64,000 nt of DNA from an uncultured Alkalilimnicola sp. (GCA_937951875.1 CALGAN010000013.1:1-64000); one strand, 5' to 3'; counted from the stretch's first letter, positions 8,571-22,781 are shown. Translations and numbers: made by a program. Notes: generated from the letters alone by a model not told the origin.

Positions 8571-10718
8571 TCAAACCGCCACGGCCGTTGCCGACGTGTC
8601 GACGCGCTGCTCGGCCCAAGCGCCGATCGCCCGCATCGTCTCGACCGTCTCCGGCAGGAACGGGAACAGGGTGTAGACGTGCACCGAGTCCTCGACCACG
8701 CGCAGGGTCACGTCCACGTGCGCGCGGCGCGCCTTCTCCGCCAGACGGGTGGTGTCGCTGAGCAGCACCTCGCCCTCGGTGGCGGTGAGGAACATCGGCG
8801 GCAGGCCCGCGAGATCGCCGTAGAGCGGCGAAACCAGCGGATCGGTCGGCTCGTGGCCCTGGAAGTACGACGCCACCAGATAGGCGAGGGTGTCGCGGTT
8901 GGCGGCCGGGTCGTCGCCGGCGAACGCCGTCACGGTGGGGCCCCGCAGCGTCAGATCCGTGAACGGCGAGATGGCGATGATGCCGGCCGGCAGGGGATCG
9001 CCCGCGGTCCGGAGCGCGATCGCCAGCGCGATGGCGAGGCCGCCGCCGGACGACTCGCCGCTGAGCAGGATGGACGAGGCGGGCACGCCGCTGGCGAGCA
9101 GACCGCGGTAGGCGTCGACGGCGTCGTCGATAGCCGCCGGATAGGGGTGATCCGGCGCCAGCCGGTAGTCCACCGTCACGCACTCGCCGCCGACGCTCTG
9201 CGCCAGGCGGTAGGCGTACTCCAGCGAGCCCTTGGCCGAGCCCAGCACATAGCCGCCGCCGTGGAAGTGCAGCACGGTGGGGCCGCCGCGGCGGGCGCGC
9301 ACCCGCAGGGCCGGCACGCCGCTGAGCTCCAGCCGATCGACCGGCACGCCGGCAGGCAGGGGGAAGTGGGTGGTGAGGAAGCGCTCGTAGCCTTCACGCA
9401 GACCGTCATGGCCGCGGGCCACGTCCTCGGGTGTGAACGCGTTCTTCCACATGTCGAAAGCGCGCTGGCTCTCCGGCCGCTTCATTTGCTTGCCCTCGCG
9501 GGTGGCGGAGATGCCCTGCACCTCGCCGGGGGGCGCATTGACCGCCGCCAGCACGTCGTAGCCCCAGACGAAGCCCCAGGTGGTTTCGGTCATCGGGTCG
9601 ATGTGCTGCATGCCCTTCCAGCGGCCATTGCGGGCGCGGATGCGATCGGGCTCGGACTCGTGCACCAGCTTCACCATCGCCCGGGCGCCGGACTGTACGC
9701 GGGTGGTGCGCGGCCGGCGGCGCTGCTCGTACTCCGCCAGCGCGCCCGGTATGTCGCCCTTGCCGTAGCGCGCCAGCATGGTGGCCAGGGTCCAGGCGTC
9801 CTCGATGCCCTGGCAGGCGCCCTGCGCCAGGAACGGCACCATCGGATGCGCGGCATCGCCCATCAGCGTGACCCGGCCGTAGCTCCAGCGGTCGATGGGA
9901 TCGCGGTAGTACATGCCGGTGATGAAGGCGGTTTCGATCTGCTCCATCATCTTGCGGGCGCGCGGCTCGATGTCGCTGAACGACCGGTGCAGATCGTCGA
10001 TGTCGCCGCTCTCCGACCACGACTCGCGATGCACCTCCACCGCCGGCACCGAGGCCAGCACGCTGTAGAGGTTGTTCGGGCGCACCCAGTAGGTGATGAG
10101 TGTGCGGCCGGGGCCGAACCAGTAGTTGCCGCGCTCCTCCAGCTCCACGTCGCGGAGCTTGTGGGCCGGAATCAAGGCGCGCCACATCAGGATGTTGGAG
10201 AAATGGGTTTCCTCGGGGCCCCGCAGCTGCTCGCGTATCACGGAGTGAATGCCGTCGGCGCCGATCAGCGCATCGCCGCGGACGGTCTCGCCCGATTCGA
10301 GTCGCACGGTCACGCCGGCGTCGTCCTGTTCGAACCCGGCGCACTTGGCGTTGAGCCGTATCACCCCGGGCGGCAGCGCATTGGCCAGCACCTCGATCAG
10401 GTCGGCGCGGTGGATGTTGTAGAGCGGCGCGCCCCAGCGCTTGATGCCGGCCTCACCCAGCGGCGACACGTACAGGAGCCGGCCGGTATCGATGTCGCGC
10501 ATGTCGTATGACTTCGGGATGACGCCTCGGGCCGCCACCGCCTCCTCCAGCCCGAGCTCGCGCAACACGAGCGTGCCGTTGGCGGCGATCTGGATGCCGG
10601 CGCCGATCTCGCGCAGTGCGCTGGCCTGTTCCAGAACGGTGACCTCTATGCCTTTGTGACGCAGCGCGATGGCCGCGGTCAGTCCCGCGATGCCGGCGCC
10701 GACGATGACGACGTGCAT
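8571..10718 (-). CDS. FAD-dependent monooxygenase fused to alpha/beta-hydrolase
   Basis: One uninterrupted 715-codon frame, preceded by GGAGGAGG. Residues 1 to about 400 are a salicylate-hydroxylase-like FAD monooxygenase. They show the dinucleotide motif VIVGAGIAGLTAAIALR, the DG motif ADGIHSVIRE and the GD motif LMGDAAHPMVPFLAQGACQG. Residues from about 412 form an HSL-type alpha/beta hydrolase with the HGGG oxyanion motif (FHGGGYVLGS) and a GESSG nucleophile elbow. A probable acid lies in TEGEVL and a His in SVHVY. An internal ATG at 9485 has GAGGG about 8 nt before it, so the hydrolase could also be made alone. Hydroxylation plus ester cleavage of an aromatic substrate is an inference. 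Confidence 0.85.
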   Translation of the reverse strand: MHVVIVGAGIAGLTAAIALRHKGIEVTVLEQASALREIGAGIQIAANGTLVLRELGLEEAVAARGVIPKSYDMRDIDTGRLLYVSPLGEAGIKRWGAPLYNIHRADLIEVLANALPPGVIRLNAKCAGFEQDDAGVTVRLESGETVRGDALIGADGIHSVIREQLRGPEETHFSNILMWRALIPAHKLRDVELEERGNYWFGPGRTLITYWVRPNNLYSVLASVPAVEVHRESWSESGDIDDLHRSFSDIEPRARKMMEQIETAFITGMYYRDPIDRWSYGRVTLMGDAAHPMVPFLAQGACQGIEDAWTLATMLARYGKGDIPGALAEYEQRRRPRTTRVQSGARAMVKLVHESEPDRIRARNGRWKGMQHIDPMTETTWGFVWGYDVLAAVNAPPGEVQGISATREGKQMKRPESQRAFDMWKNAFTPEDVARGHDGLREGYERFLTTHFPLPAGVPVDRLELSGVPALRVRARRGGPTVLHFHGGGYVLGSAKGSLEYAYRLAQSVGGECVTVDYRLAPDHPYPAAIDDAVDAYRGLLASGVPASSILLSGESSGGGLAIALAIALRTAGDPLPAGIIAISPFTDLTLRGPTVTAFAGDDPAANRDTLAYLVASYFQGHEPTDPLVSPLYGDLAGLPPMFLTATEGEVLLSDTTRLAEKARRAHVDVTLRVVEDSVHVYTLFPFLPETVETMRAIGAWAEQRVDTSATAVAV

Positions 10719-10819
10719 TTCAACCTCCTCCTGCAGCAGTGCTTTGTTTCTTCGTGTTTTTTCGTTTCCGGGGATCGGTCCGAGCGCACGCGCGGTGTGT
10801 TGCTGCCCACTACATGCGT

Positions 10820-10841
10820 CTTACGAACGATCGTTCGTAAG
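10820..10841. promoter_or_regulatory. perfect 22-bp palindromic operator, TetR type
   Basis: The half-site CTTACGAACGA is followed at once by its exact complement TCGTTCGTAAG. It lies 102 bp upstream of the monooxygenase-hydrolase start. ACGAACGNNCGTTCGT-like sites are typical of TetR-family regulators. The TetR gene at 6327-7064 is the natural candidate. Confidence 0.6.
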
Positions 10842-11227
10842 CATAGGGTGCAATATCGCGACCGACAAGACGGCTAGCGACAATCCCCTAGGACAAGGGG
10901 GGCGGCTTAGGTGCGGTAAGCGCGGCACACTGGCGAGGCCCCGGTTGGCAAGGGGCGCTGTCCAAGCGCTACGCGCTCACGGCAAGCGCTCGATGGCGCA
11001 TGCGCTCCGCGCAGCAATGGGTGCTAGAGCGATGGTGCTTGGCGGTTATCGGATCGGGGCCAGCTCAACGGCGCGAACCTGTCCTGGGGGGGCAGGACGG
11101 TCCGCGCTCGAAAGGGGGTTAATGTGCGCGGTTCACGCCGTTGATTGGCTGCAGCGGGCGAAAGAGGTTGCGCCAGCTGAACGAAGAGCCGTTCTCTCGC
11201 GTTTGAGAAACCCAGCGCAGCAAGGCG
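10842..11227. other. intergenic, nothing recognised
   Basis: 386 bp between the palindromic operator and the stop of the secreted protein gene. I see no convincing frame, RNA or repeat here apart from a short G run near 11090. Confidence 0.4.
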
Positions 11228-12097
11228 CTAAGGCACAAGCTTGAACGTCACCAGCACGTAAGCGCCCGCCGTGACGTTGTGATAGCTCACGCCGATCAGG
11301 CCGTTCTTTCCCTTGACGATCTGACCACCCTGACAAATGCAGTCCTCATCGAGCCGCTGGTGGTGGATCTGCTTGCCGGTTCGCAGCTCGTAAACCGCCA
11401 GGCCGATCCAAGTGGGGCCGCGCCAGTCCGGGCGTTCGACCATCAGCAGATACCGCTCCGAATCGTGGAGTTTCATGGCCTCCACGCTCGGTGCGCTTCG
11501 GAACCAGGAGCCTTTGCGCTCGATGACGAGCGTCGGGCCGTCCGTTCCCGGCGACCACCGCAGGATGCCCGCATGCCGGCCCTCGACGGCGAGGGGATCG
11601 TAGGCGTACACCGTGCCGGACGCGCTCCATGCCGCCGGTCCCGAGAGCCGGCGCCCCGGCTTGGTCTTCACCAGCGGTCGGGGCTCGCCGGTGTTTGGGT
11701 CGATCAGTTCCCCGGACGAAAGCAGCACACCCGTAGTATCGGCGCTGATCACGCGTTCACCGCCGAGCGGGCAGCGCCAGCGCGGTACGCTTTCGTCGTC
11801 GTAGCCGACCAAGCGCTGTTCCGTAGGCGCACCGCTTGCGGCACAGCGCTGCAGCACCACCCGCGGCCGCGCCAGCACCGCTTGGGGCGTGCAGCCGGCT
11901 TCGGCTGCCAGGGGCTCATCGATCCAGTGGAGCGCTTCGCCGTCGAACGCCGCGAGATTCACCCGTGGGTGCTCGAAGTAATCCTGGGAAAGCGGTACCT
12001 CACGGCGCGCCAGCTCCCGGATGAGCGGTCTTTCACCGGCGGCGGTCGCCGTTCCCAACAAAACGAGCAGCGCCGCAAGGGCGTAGTGTAGAGCCAT
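11228..12097 (-). CDS. secreted protein of unknown function
   Basis: 289 residues. The N-terminus MALHYALAALLVLLGTATAAG is a signal peptide with a likely AXA-type cleavage site. The mature protein contains several short hydrophobic-aspartate repeats (VLLSSGELIDPNTGEPRPL, GILRWSPGTDGPTLV, GLAVYELRTGKQIHH) that suggest beta strands, possibly a propeller. No catalytic motif is visible. Four cysteines (CTPQ, QRCAA, DCIC) could form disulphides in the periplasm. No family is recognised. It sits at the GC-rich edge of the AT-rich patch and is divergent from it. Confidence 0.65.
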   Translation of the reverse strand: MALHYALAALLVLLGTATAAGERPLIRELARREVPLSQDYFEHPRVNLAAFDGEALHWIDEPLAAEAGCTPQAVLARPRVVLQRCAASGAPTEQRLVGYDDESVPRWRCPLGGERVISADTTGVLLSSGELIDPNTGEPRPLVKTKPGRRLSGPAAWSASGTVYAYDPLAVEGRHAGILRWSPGTDGPTLVIERKGSWFRSAPSVEAMKLHDSERYLLMVERPDWRGPTWIGLAVYELRTGKQIHHQRLDEDCICQGGQIVKGKNGLIGVSYHNVTAGAYVLVTFKLVP

Positions 12098-12489
12098 AGG
12101 GCTTGCTCTGTCGCGAAATGAGGGTGATGGCCAACATTCTTGGCCGGCACGTCAGAGCCGCGCCAGCGGTTCGAGCAATCCCTGCGCCGCGGCTGGGAGG
12201 AGACGCGTGCCAGCGTGAGTAGGCGTCGGGGTAACAGGATATCCGCACTGAAAAGGGATTTGGCTCCCGCCGTTCGTGTCGTCTCTCTTATCCGATATTT
12301 TGTCAGGAGATTTATTGGGGCTCGTTGCGCTGGCGGCGATCCTTGATGGTGGCGCTATTAGTAGGGTGCTTGGGGCGGTTATGATTTGAATAATATTTTA
12401 AATTCTTGTGATGATGGCTGGTTTGATGCTTGCCGGTCCTGGTTTTACTCTAGATGTTGGGCGTGGAAAATTTTTTGAAGAGAGTATGA
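12098..12489. other. upstream region where base composition drops
   Basis: Composition changes here from GC-rich to AT-rich at about 12280, with runs such as AATAATATTTTAAATTCTTG near 12388. It holds the promoter region of the 12490 gene. A 64-codon frame at 12408-12602 begins plausibly (MMMAGLMLAGPGFTLDVG) but becomes Trp/Ser-rich and conflicts with the longer gene at 12490. It may mark an alternative or frameshifted N-terminus. Confidence 0.4.
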
Positions 12490-12945
12490 ATGAAGGCACA
12501 AGTTATTATATCTGGGGTTGGGTTTGGTGGTTTTGTTGGGGCTGGAGTAAATATTGGGGTTGCCGCTTATCTTCGCATCGGGGAGAGGGCAGCTCTTCGT
12601 AATTATGCCGTCGTGGATCTTGTTTCGGTAGGCGGCGCCTCCTCGACGTTTGTGATTGGACATGTTAAGACGGATTACTTCTTTCTTGGGAGTGAGGCTT
12701 ATAAAAAGCTGATGGATACGCGCTATCTTGCGGGCAAGTTGTTGGACATCGAGGTTGCCGGTACCGTTGTCGGGCGGGGGGCGGTCGATATAAAAATCAG
12801 AACCATAGACAATGACGGGGTGGCTGAAACCATGGTGGAACGTTTGGCTATCCCTGCTCGTGGCGTGCAGGCGACGATTACAAAGGTGCGGGGTCGTATA
12901 CGCATGATCCCTGCCAAGCTGCATAGATTGCAGGAAGTGCAATGA
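12490..12945 (+). CDS. orphan protein in AT-rich patch, gene 1
   Basis: 151 residues, ATG 12490 with GAAGAGAG 5-6 nt upstream. The N-terminus is glycine-rich and hydrophobic (IISGVGFGGFVGAGVNIGVA), and could be a membrane anchor or part of a beta structure. The rest alternates hydrophobic and polar residues, ending IRMIPAKLHRLQEVQ. No family is recognised. The stop overlaps the start of the next gene by ATGA, so the two are probably co-translated. Codon use is much more AT-rich than in the flanks, a sign of horizontal acquisition. Confidence 0.55.
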   Translation: MKAQVIISGVGFGGFVGAGVNIGVAAYLRIGERAALRNYAVVDLVSVGGASSTFVIGHVKTDYFFLGSEAYKKLMDTRYLAGKLLDIEVAGTVVGRGAVDIKIRTIDNDGVAETMVERLAIPARGVQATITKVRGRIRMIPAKLHRLQEVQ

Positions 12946-13328
12946 CGACGATGGTTGCAAAAAACCAAAGGTCGCGTGGCTCTTTTATTGGTTTTGTTAA
13001 TTTGCTCTTGCTGTTGCTTCAGTTTTTTTGCGCGTTGGCCGTGACCTCAACGCTGGCGATGCGGGAGACGTACGAAGAGATTAGCGCTCAGACGTTTGGT
13101 GAAGGAGCACCGCTGATGGGGTCCCCTGTTGCGGACTTGGTCATTCAGCCCTGGTTGGCGATCTTGCTCGTTCCTTTGCTGGGGCTGTCGATCTGGAAGG
13201 AGCGGAGGATAAACTCGGCGCGTGTGCGCGCCGTGCAGAACCTGATGATCATCCTTGCACTCATGGCGGTGCAATTTGGCCTTATTGTTCTGATCTACGG
13301 CCCTGCCTCCGAGGCTAGACTGCTTTAG
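12942..13328 (+). CDS. orphan two-helix membrane protein in AT-rich patch, gene 2
   Basis: 128 residues beginning MTTMVAKNQRSRGSFIGFVN. There are three hydrophobic segments, at about 14-38 (LLLLLQFFCALAVTSTLA), 68-84 (QPWLAILLVPLLGLSIW) and 99-120 (LMIILALMAVQFGLIVLIYG). The positive N-terminus suggests it faces the cytoplasm. No family is recognised. It overlaps gene 1 by 4 bp and shares its AT-rich codon use, so the two probably form one acquired unit acting at the inner membrane. Confidence 0.6.
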   Translation: MTTMVAKNQRSRGSFIGFVNLLLLLLQFFCALAVTSTLAMRETYEEISAQTFGEGAPLMGSPVADLVIQPWLAILLVPLLGLSIWKERRINSARVRAVQNLMIILALMAVQFGLIVLIYGPASEARLL

Positions 13329-14043
13329 CGCCTAGCTACGAGGCATTGCTATGAGCTGTGCTGAATCCGAGCCTGAAGAAAATGTGCGGCCTTCGCCTTT
13401 GCGTCAGCTGTGCATCCTTTGTGGTGTCTAGCTCGTCAATCCGGAGAGGTGATAATTAGATGGCGTTCAATTAGTGTCTGTGTGTTGTTGTGGCTTTGTG
13501 AGCATGTGGCGTTGCATATTGATTCGTAAACGTCTTTCATGCCTGCTTTTCTAATTTTCCGCACATTGAAGGGTTTTTATTTCTTTTTCTGTCGCTCTTT
13601 GTAAAATTCTGCTTTCGAGGCCGCGTCTTCTATATTGCAAGCATCTCCCAGGAAGCGATCTCCTTCTTTGATGACCTCATAAAATAACAAATTTTTGCAT
13701 TTTTTCGCTACCGTATTTTATGGTCGTCTGCAGGCTTACGAAATCGACATATCCTTCCAAAATATTATTGGTGCGCCAACATGTTTTGTTCTTCGGCTGG
13801 TGGTGCAAACGTGGGGGCTGGATCGACGAGAGGGTGATGAAGCATAATTAAGGGCCAAGCGCGCCTTCTCCCTGAAGTGTTATTTATCTTTTCTGGCTTC
13901 TTCTCTGTCGCTTGGCATATTTCTTTATTAAGCCTATTTTTCATGTCATATTTGGTGCTGCTTTGATCTTTTCTGTTAAATGGGTTTGTGTTTGTTTTTC
14001 TTGCTGTCGTCTGGTGGCGTTAGTTATAGGTTTATTAAATAAA
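13329..14043. other. AT-rich region with gene debris
   Basis: About 700 bp of low-G+C DNA without an intact gene. It contains a decayed minus-strand frame (13577 to about 13820, annotated separately) and a plus-strand run of hydrophobic codons from about 13879 to 14085. That run has no ATG and no ribosome site, and it runs through a terminator hairpin. A 26-codon frame at 13351-13431 follows gene 2 but shows no support. The pattern is what remains of an eroded mobile or acquired segment. Confidence 0.5.
13577..13820 (-). pseudogene. frameshifted gene remnant, minus strand
   Basis: On the minus strand, from about 13820, one frame reads HHQPKNKTCWRTNNILEGY and VDFVSLQTTIKYGSEK. At the A6 run (13700-13705) the sense moves to the next frame: KCKNLLFYEVIKEGDRF, LGDACNIEDAASKAEFYKER, QKKK, stop at 13577-13579. 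Both halves have natural protein composition and meet exactly at a homopolymer, so a one-base indel is the simplest explanation. No start codon is evident upstream. The protein is unknown; the charged C-terminus and two or three cysteines are all that can be described. Confidence 0.42.
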
Positions 14044-14067
14044 AAGGGCAAGCAGTCGCTTGCCCTT
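14044..14067 (-). terminator. Rho-independent terminator of the glycerol operon
   Basis: AAGGGCAAG and CTTGCCCTT form a 9-bp stem with a 6-nt loop. On the minus strand the stem is followed by TTTTTATTTAATAA. It lies about 50 bp after the glpV stop and is the clearest intrinsic terminator in the window. Confidence 0.85.
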
Positions 14068-14075
14068 CTTGTTCT

Positions 14076-14117
14076 TAGGCTATAAGGGAATGATGTTAGG
14101 CTATAAGGGAATGATGT
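14076..14117. repeat. 21-bp exact tandem duplication next to glpV stop
   Basis: Two identical 21-bp units (14076-14096 and 14097-14117), each starting TAGGCTATAAGGG, abut each other and end one base before the glpV stop codon (14118-14120). It lies at the junction of AT-rich and GC-rich DNA and looks like a recent slippage duplication or insertion scar. Confidence 0.8.
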
Positions 14118-15917
<1,800 letters not shown>

Positions 15918-16044
15918 GGAATCCTCCTTGGCTCCTAGCGGTGTCCTCATTGGTCCTCTTGGCCGGTTGCGCCGGCCGTCGCGCAGCACTCCGGCGGTGC
16001 GTCCTCCACCGCCGGCCACAGGCCGCAGCCTGAAGTCGAATGTC

Positions 16045-16317
16045 TCATCCCCAGCGCAGCACCACCGCAAGCAACAGCACCGATAGCCCCAGCGCCCACC
16101 ACAGGCTGAGGTCGGTGAACGCCAGCCAGGCCAGGTGCAGGTAGGCGGAGGCCAGCAGGCCGATGAACAGCCGGTCGCCGCGGGTGGTCTTCATGGGCAG
16201 GAAGCCTTTGCGTTCCACCGTCGGCCACACCAGCTGCAGCACGGTCATGCCGAGCAGCAGGCAGCCGACCGCCACGAAGAACAGCGCGGTGGGCAGGGTC
16301 CAGGCCATCCATTCCAT
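16045..16317 (-). CDS. DUF2160 small membrane protein of the glycerol ABC operon
   Basis: 90 residues with three hydrophobic stretches: residues 8-30 (LPTALFFVAVGCLLLGMTVL), 50-68 (FIGLLASAYLHLAWLAF) and 72-88 (WWALGLSVLLLAVVL). It matches the DUF2160 type (KGFLPMKTTRGDRLFIGLL), which is almost always encoded between glpQ and glpV in GlpSTPQV operons. It probably sits in the inner membrane beside the transporter; the molecular role is not established. It is 10 bp from glpQ and 127 bp from glpV. Confidence 0.85.
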   Translation of the reverse strand: MEWMAWTLPTALFFVAVGCLLLGMTVLQLVWPTVERKGFLPMKTTRGDRLFIGLLASAYLHLAWLAFTDLSLWWALGLSVLLLAVVLRWG

Positions 16318-16327
16318 GGCGGTTCTC

Positions 16328-17125
<798 letters not shown>

Positions 17126-17135
17126 GCCGGCCTCC

Positions 17136-18011
<876 letters not shown>

Positions 18012-18026
18012 GACGCGCCTCCTCGG

Positions 18027-19103
<1,077 letters not shown>

Positions 19104-19107
19104 GGCC

Positions 19108-20200
<1,093 letters not shown>

Positions 20201-20211
<11 letters not shown>

Positions 20212-21733
20212 GCGCCAGCCCTCCCGGCGCGGCGGCGTCGGTCCGCGCCCGCAGGTACTCGGTCAGCCGGGCGGTCTGCTCGGCATCGAAACGCAAACCC
20301 AGCTTGCTGCGCCGCCAGAGAATGTCGTCGGCCGTCCTTGCCCATTCCCGCTCCACCAGGTAATCGACTTCCTTTTGATATAGATCGGCACCGAAGCATT
20401 CGCCCAGGTCGGCGAGACTACGGGTTTCGCCGAGGAGCTGGTCGCTGCGGGTACCGTAGCTGCGGGCGTAGCGGTGGGCGAGCGCTTCCGGCAGCCACGG
20501 GTGGCGGTTCCGCAGCTCGCGTTCGAAGCGGTCGACGTCGGCGCCGGCGATGTCGCCGCCGGGCAGCGGCTGCGTGGCGGTCCAGGGCCGGCCATGACGG
20601 CCCAGCGCCGGCTCGATGCGCGCCAGCGCCTCCTCGGCCAGCACCCGGTAGGTGGTGAGCTTGCCGCCGAACACCGACAGGATCGGCGCCCGCTCGCCGC
20701 CGCCATCCAGGCTCAGCAGGTAGTCACGGGTCACCGCCGACGGGTTGGCCTCGGCCTTGTCCTCGTACAGGGGGCGTACCCCCGAGTAGGTCCAGACCAC
20801 GTCGGCCGGGCCGATGCGGTTGCGGAAGTAGCGGTTGGCGCTGGCGCAGAGATAGGCGGTCTCGTCCGGGTCGATGGCGGCCGCCGCCGGGTCGCCGCGG
20901 TATTCGACGTCGGTGGTGCCGATCAGCGTGTAGTCCCGCTCGAAGGGAATGGCGAAGACGATGCGCTTGTCCGGGTTCTGGAAGATGTAGCTGTAGCCGT
21001 GGTCGAACAGCTTCGGCACCACGATGTGGCTGCCCTTGACCAGGCGGATGTTGTGGGCGCAGGGGATGCGCGCGTCGTCCAGGAGCTGCTTCACCCACGG
21101 CCCGGCGGCGTTGACCAGGCAGCGGCCGCGCACCCGGCGCTCGCCCTGCTCGCCGCGCAGGGTGACCTGCCAGAGCGCTCCTGCCCGTTCGATCGCCGTG
21201 CAGCGGGTGCGGGTGAGGATGGCGGCGCCGCGCTCGGCGGCGTCCATGGCGTTGAGCACCACCAGCCGGGCGTCCTGCACCCAGCAGTCGGAGTAGGCGA
21301 AACCGCGCTTGAGTTCGGATTTGAGCGGCGCGCCAGCCGGATGGGCGTCCAGGCGCACGCCCTCGGAGCCGGGCAGCAGCTCGCGTCGGCCAAGGTGATC
21401 GTAGAGGAACAGCCCCAGCCGGATCAGCCAGGCCGGGCGCAGGGTCGGCACGTGCGGCATGACGAAGCGCATGAGCTGGATGATGTGCGGCGCGGCCCGC
21501 AGCAGCACCTCGCGCTCGCGCAGCGCTTTGCGCACCAGCGAGAATTCGTAGTACTCGAGATAGCGCAGGCCGCCGTGGATCAGCTTGGTGCTGGCCGACG
21601 AGGTGTGGTTGGCCAGGTCGTGCTGTTCGCAAAGCAACACGGACAGGCCGCGGCCGGCGGCGTCGCGGGCGATGCCCGTGCCGTTGATGCCGCCGCCGAC
21701 GATGATCAGATCGTAGATATCTTCTTTCGGCAC
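20201..21733 (-). CDS. glpD: aerobic glycerol-3-phosphate dehydrogenase
   Basis: 510 residues. The N-terminal FAD motif is DLIIVGGGINGTGIARDAAG, followed by the family signature SSASTKLIHGGLRYLEYYEF. The substrate-binding core is residues 60-350, and the C-terminal helical DAO_C domain is about 380-500. GlpD is a peripheral inner-membrane enzyme that oxidises sn-glycerol 3-phosphate to dihydroxyacetone phosphate and passes electrons to ubiquinone. It is first in the operon ahead of the ABC genes, so uptake and oxidation are co-expressed. A GlpR-type site lies 78 bp upstream. Confidence 0.95.
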
Positions 21734-21810
21734 AGCGCGTTGTCTCGTTATGCGGCGGTGGAGCTCGCCGTGGCGCCGGTTGCCGACGACGCTCGCTCAG
21801 CGGCCGCCTG

Positions 21811-21826
21811 TGTTCGATTGTCAACA
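21811..21826. promoter_or_regulatory. candidate GlpR operator upstream of glpD
   Basis: TGTTCGATTGTCAACA is an imperfect dyad (TGTT...AACA). It matches 12 of 16 positions of the core TGTTCGATAACGAACA known for enterobacterial GlpR. It lies between glpD and glpR, where regulation of the operon is expected. Confidence 0.5.
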
Positions 21827-21897
21827 TAGGGCGGCCAAGTGGCTGATTCAAGCCGAGCGTATTGAGGGCGTGAATACGCGAAAGTGAACGGCCACGC

Positions 21898-22692
21898 TCA
21901 GCGCAGGGGCGGGGCGACGTGCAGCTCGGTGCCGGCCTCGGTCAGCGCCGCCAGGAGCTGCGGCGGCGGTTCGCGGTCGGTGAACAGCGCGTCGATCTCG
22001 GCCAGATGCGCCACCCGCGCCAGGGCATTGCGGCCGAACTTGGTGTGGTCGGCGGCGAGCCACACCTTACGGGCATTGGCGATGACCGCCTGCAGCACGT
22101 GCACCTCGCGCTGATCGAATTCGAGCAGGGTGCCGTCGAAATCGATACCGGAGATGCCGATCAGCGCGAAGTCGGCGCGGAACTGCTGGAAGAACGCCAC
22201 CGTGCCCTCGCCGGTGATGCCGTGGTCGCGGGCGCGCACCACGCCGCCGGCGACGGTCACCTCGCAGTCGGGGTAGTCGCACATCATGGTCGCCACGTGC
22301 AGGTTGTTGGTGATCACCCGCAGGCCGCGGTGATTCCGGAGCGCCTTGGCGATCTCCTCGGTGGTGGTGCCGAGGGTGATGAACAGCGACGCCTTGTCGG
22401 GGATCTGCGCCGCCACCGCCGCGGCGATGCGCCGCTTTTCCTCCAGGCACATGATCTGGCGTGCCTGGTAGGCGACGTTCTCGACGCTGGAGGGCAGCCC
22501 GGCGCCGCCGTGGTAGCGGCGCAGCAGCTGCTGGCGGCAGAGCGCGTTGATGTCGCGGCGGATGGTCTGGGTGGTGACATTGAAGTGCTGCGACAGAGCC
22601 TCGATGGCGACGAAGCCCCGCTGCCTGACCAACTCGATGATTTCCCGCTGGCGTTCGTTCAGTTCGAGCATGCTGGTTTCACTGGCGGTCAT
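21898..22692 (-). CDS. glpR: DeoR-family glycerol-3-phosphate regulon repressor
   Basis: 264 residues. An N-terminal DeoR helix-turn-helix (RQREIIELVRQRGFVAIEAL and FNVTTQTIRRDINAL) is followed by the DeoRC sugar-phosphate domain (about 85-240, with SLFITLGTTTEEIAKAL and TVAGGVVRARDHGITG). GlpR represses glp genes until glycerol 3-phosphate binds. The start could be ATG 22692 or the Met of MLELNERQR seven codons later. It lies between the glpD-glpSTPQV operon and divergent glpK and probably controls both. Confidence 0.92.
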   Translation of the reverse strand: MTASETSMLELNERQREIIELVRQRGFVAIEALSQHFNVTTQTIRRDINALCRQQLLRRYHGGAGLPSSVENVAYQARQIMCLEEKRRIAAAVAAQIPDKASLFITLGTTTEEIAKALRNHRGLRVITNNLHVATMMCDYPDCEVTVAGGVVRARDHGITGEGTVAFFQQFRADFALIGISGIDFDGTLLEFDQREVHVLQAVIANARKVWLAADHTKFGRNALARVAHLAEIDALFTDREPPPQLLAALTEAGTELHVAPPLR

Positions 22693-22781
22693 CTGCTAAG
22701 CATAGAGAACTCTGCTCGGATGTGAACATGGGCGCGCGTTCGAAACAGCGATAAGCACGAAAACGAATCGGGAGGAGAGCC
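22693..22781. promoter_or_regulatory. glpR-glpK divergent control region
   Basis: This 89-bp region holds both promoters. ATGTGAACAT (22720-22729) and GTTCGAAACAGCGATAAG with a later CGAAAACGAA (about 22768-22777) resemble GlpR half-sites (GAACAT, TTCG). No single perfect dyad is seen. GGGAGGAG precedes glpK. Confidence 0.4.

Noticed and set aside
12408..12602. A 64-codon frame overlapping orphan gene 1
   Set aside because: It begins well but becomes Trp/Gly/Ser-rich. The 151-codon frame is longer and has a spaced ribosome site.
13879..14085. A hydrophobic plus-strand frame at the end of the AT-rich patch
   Set aside because: There is no ATG and no ribosome site. It runs through the glycerol-operon terminator and into the tandem duplication.
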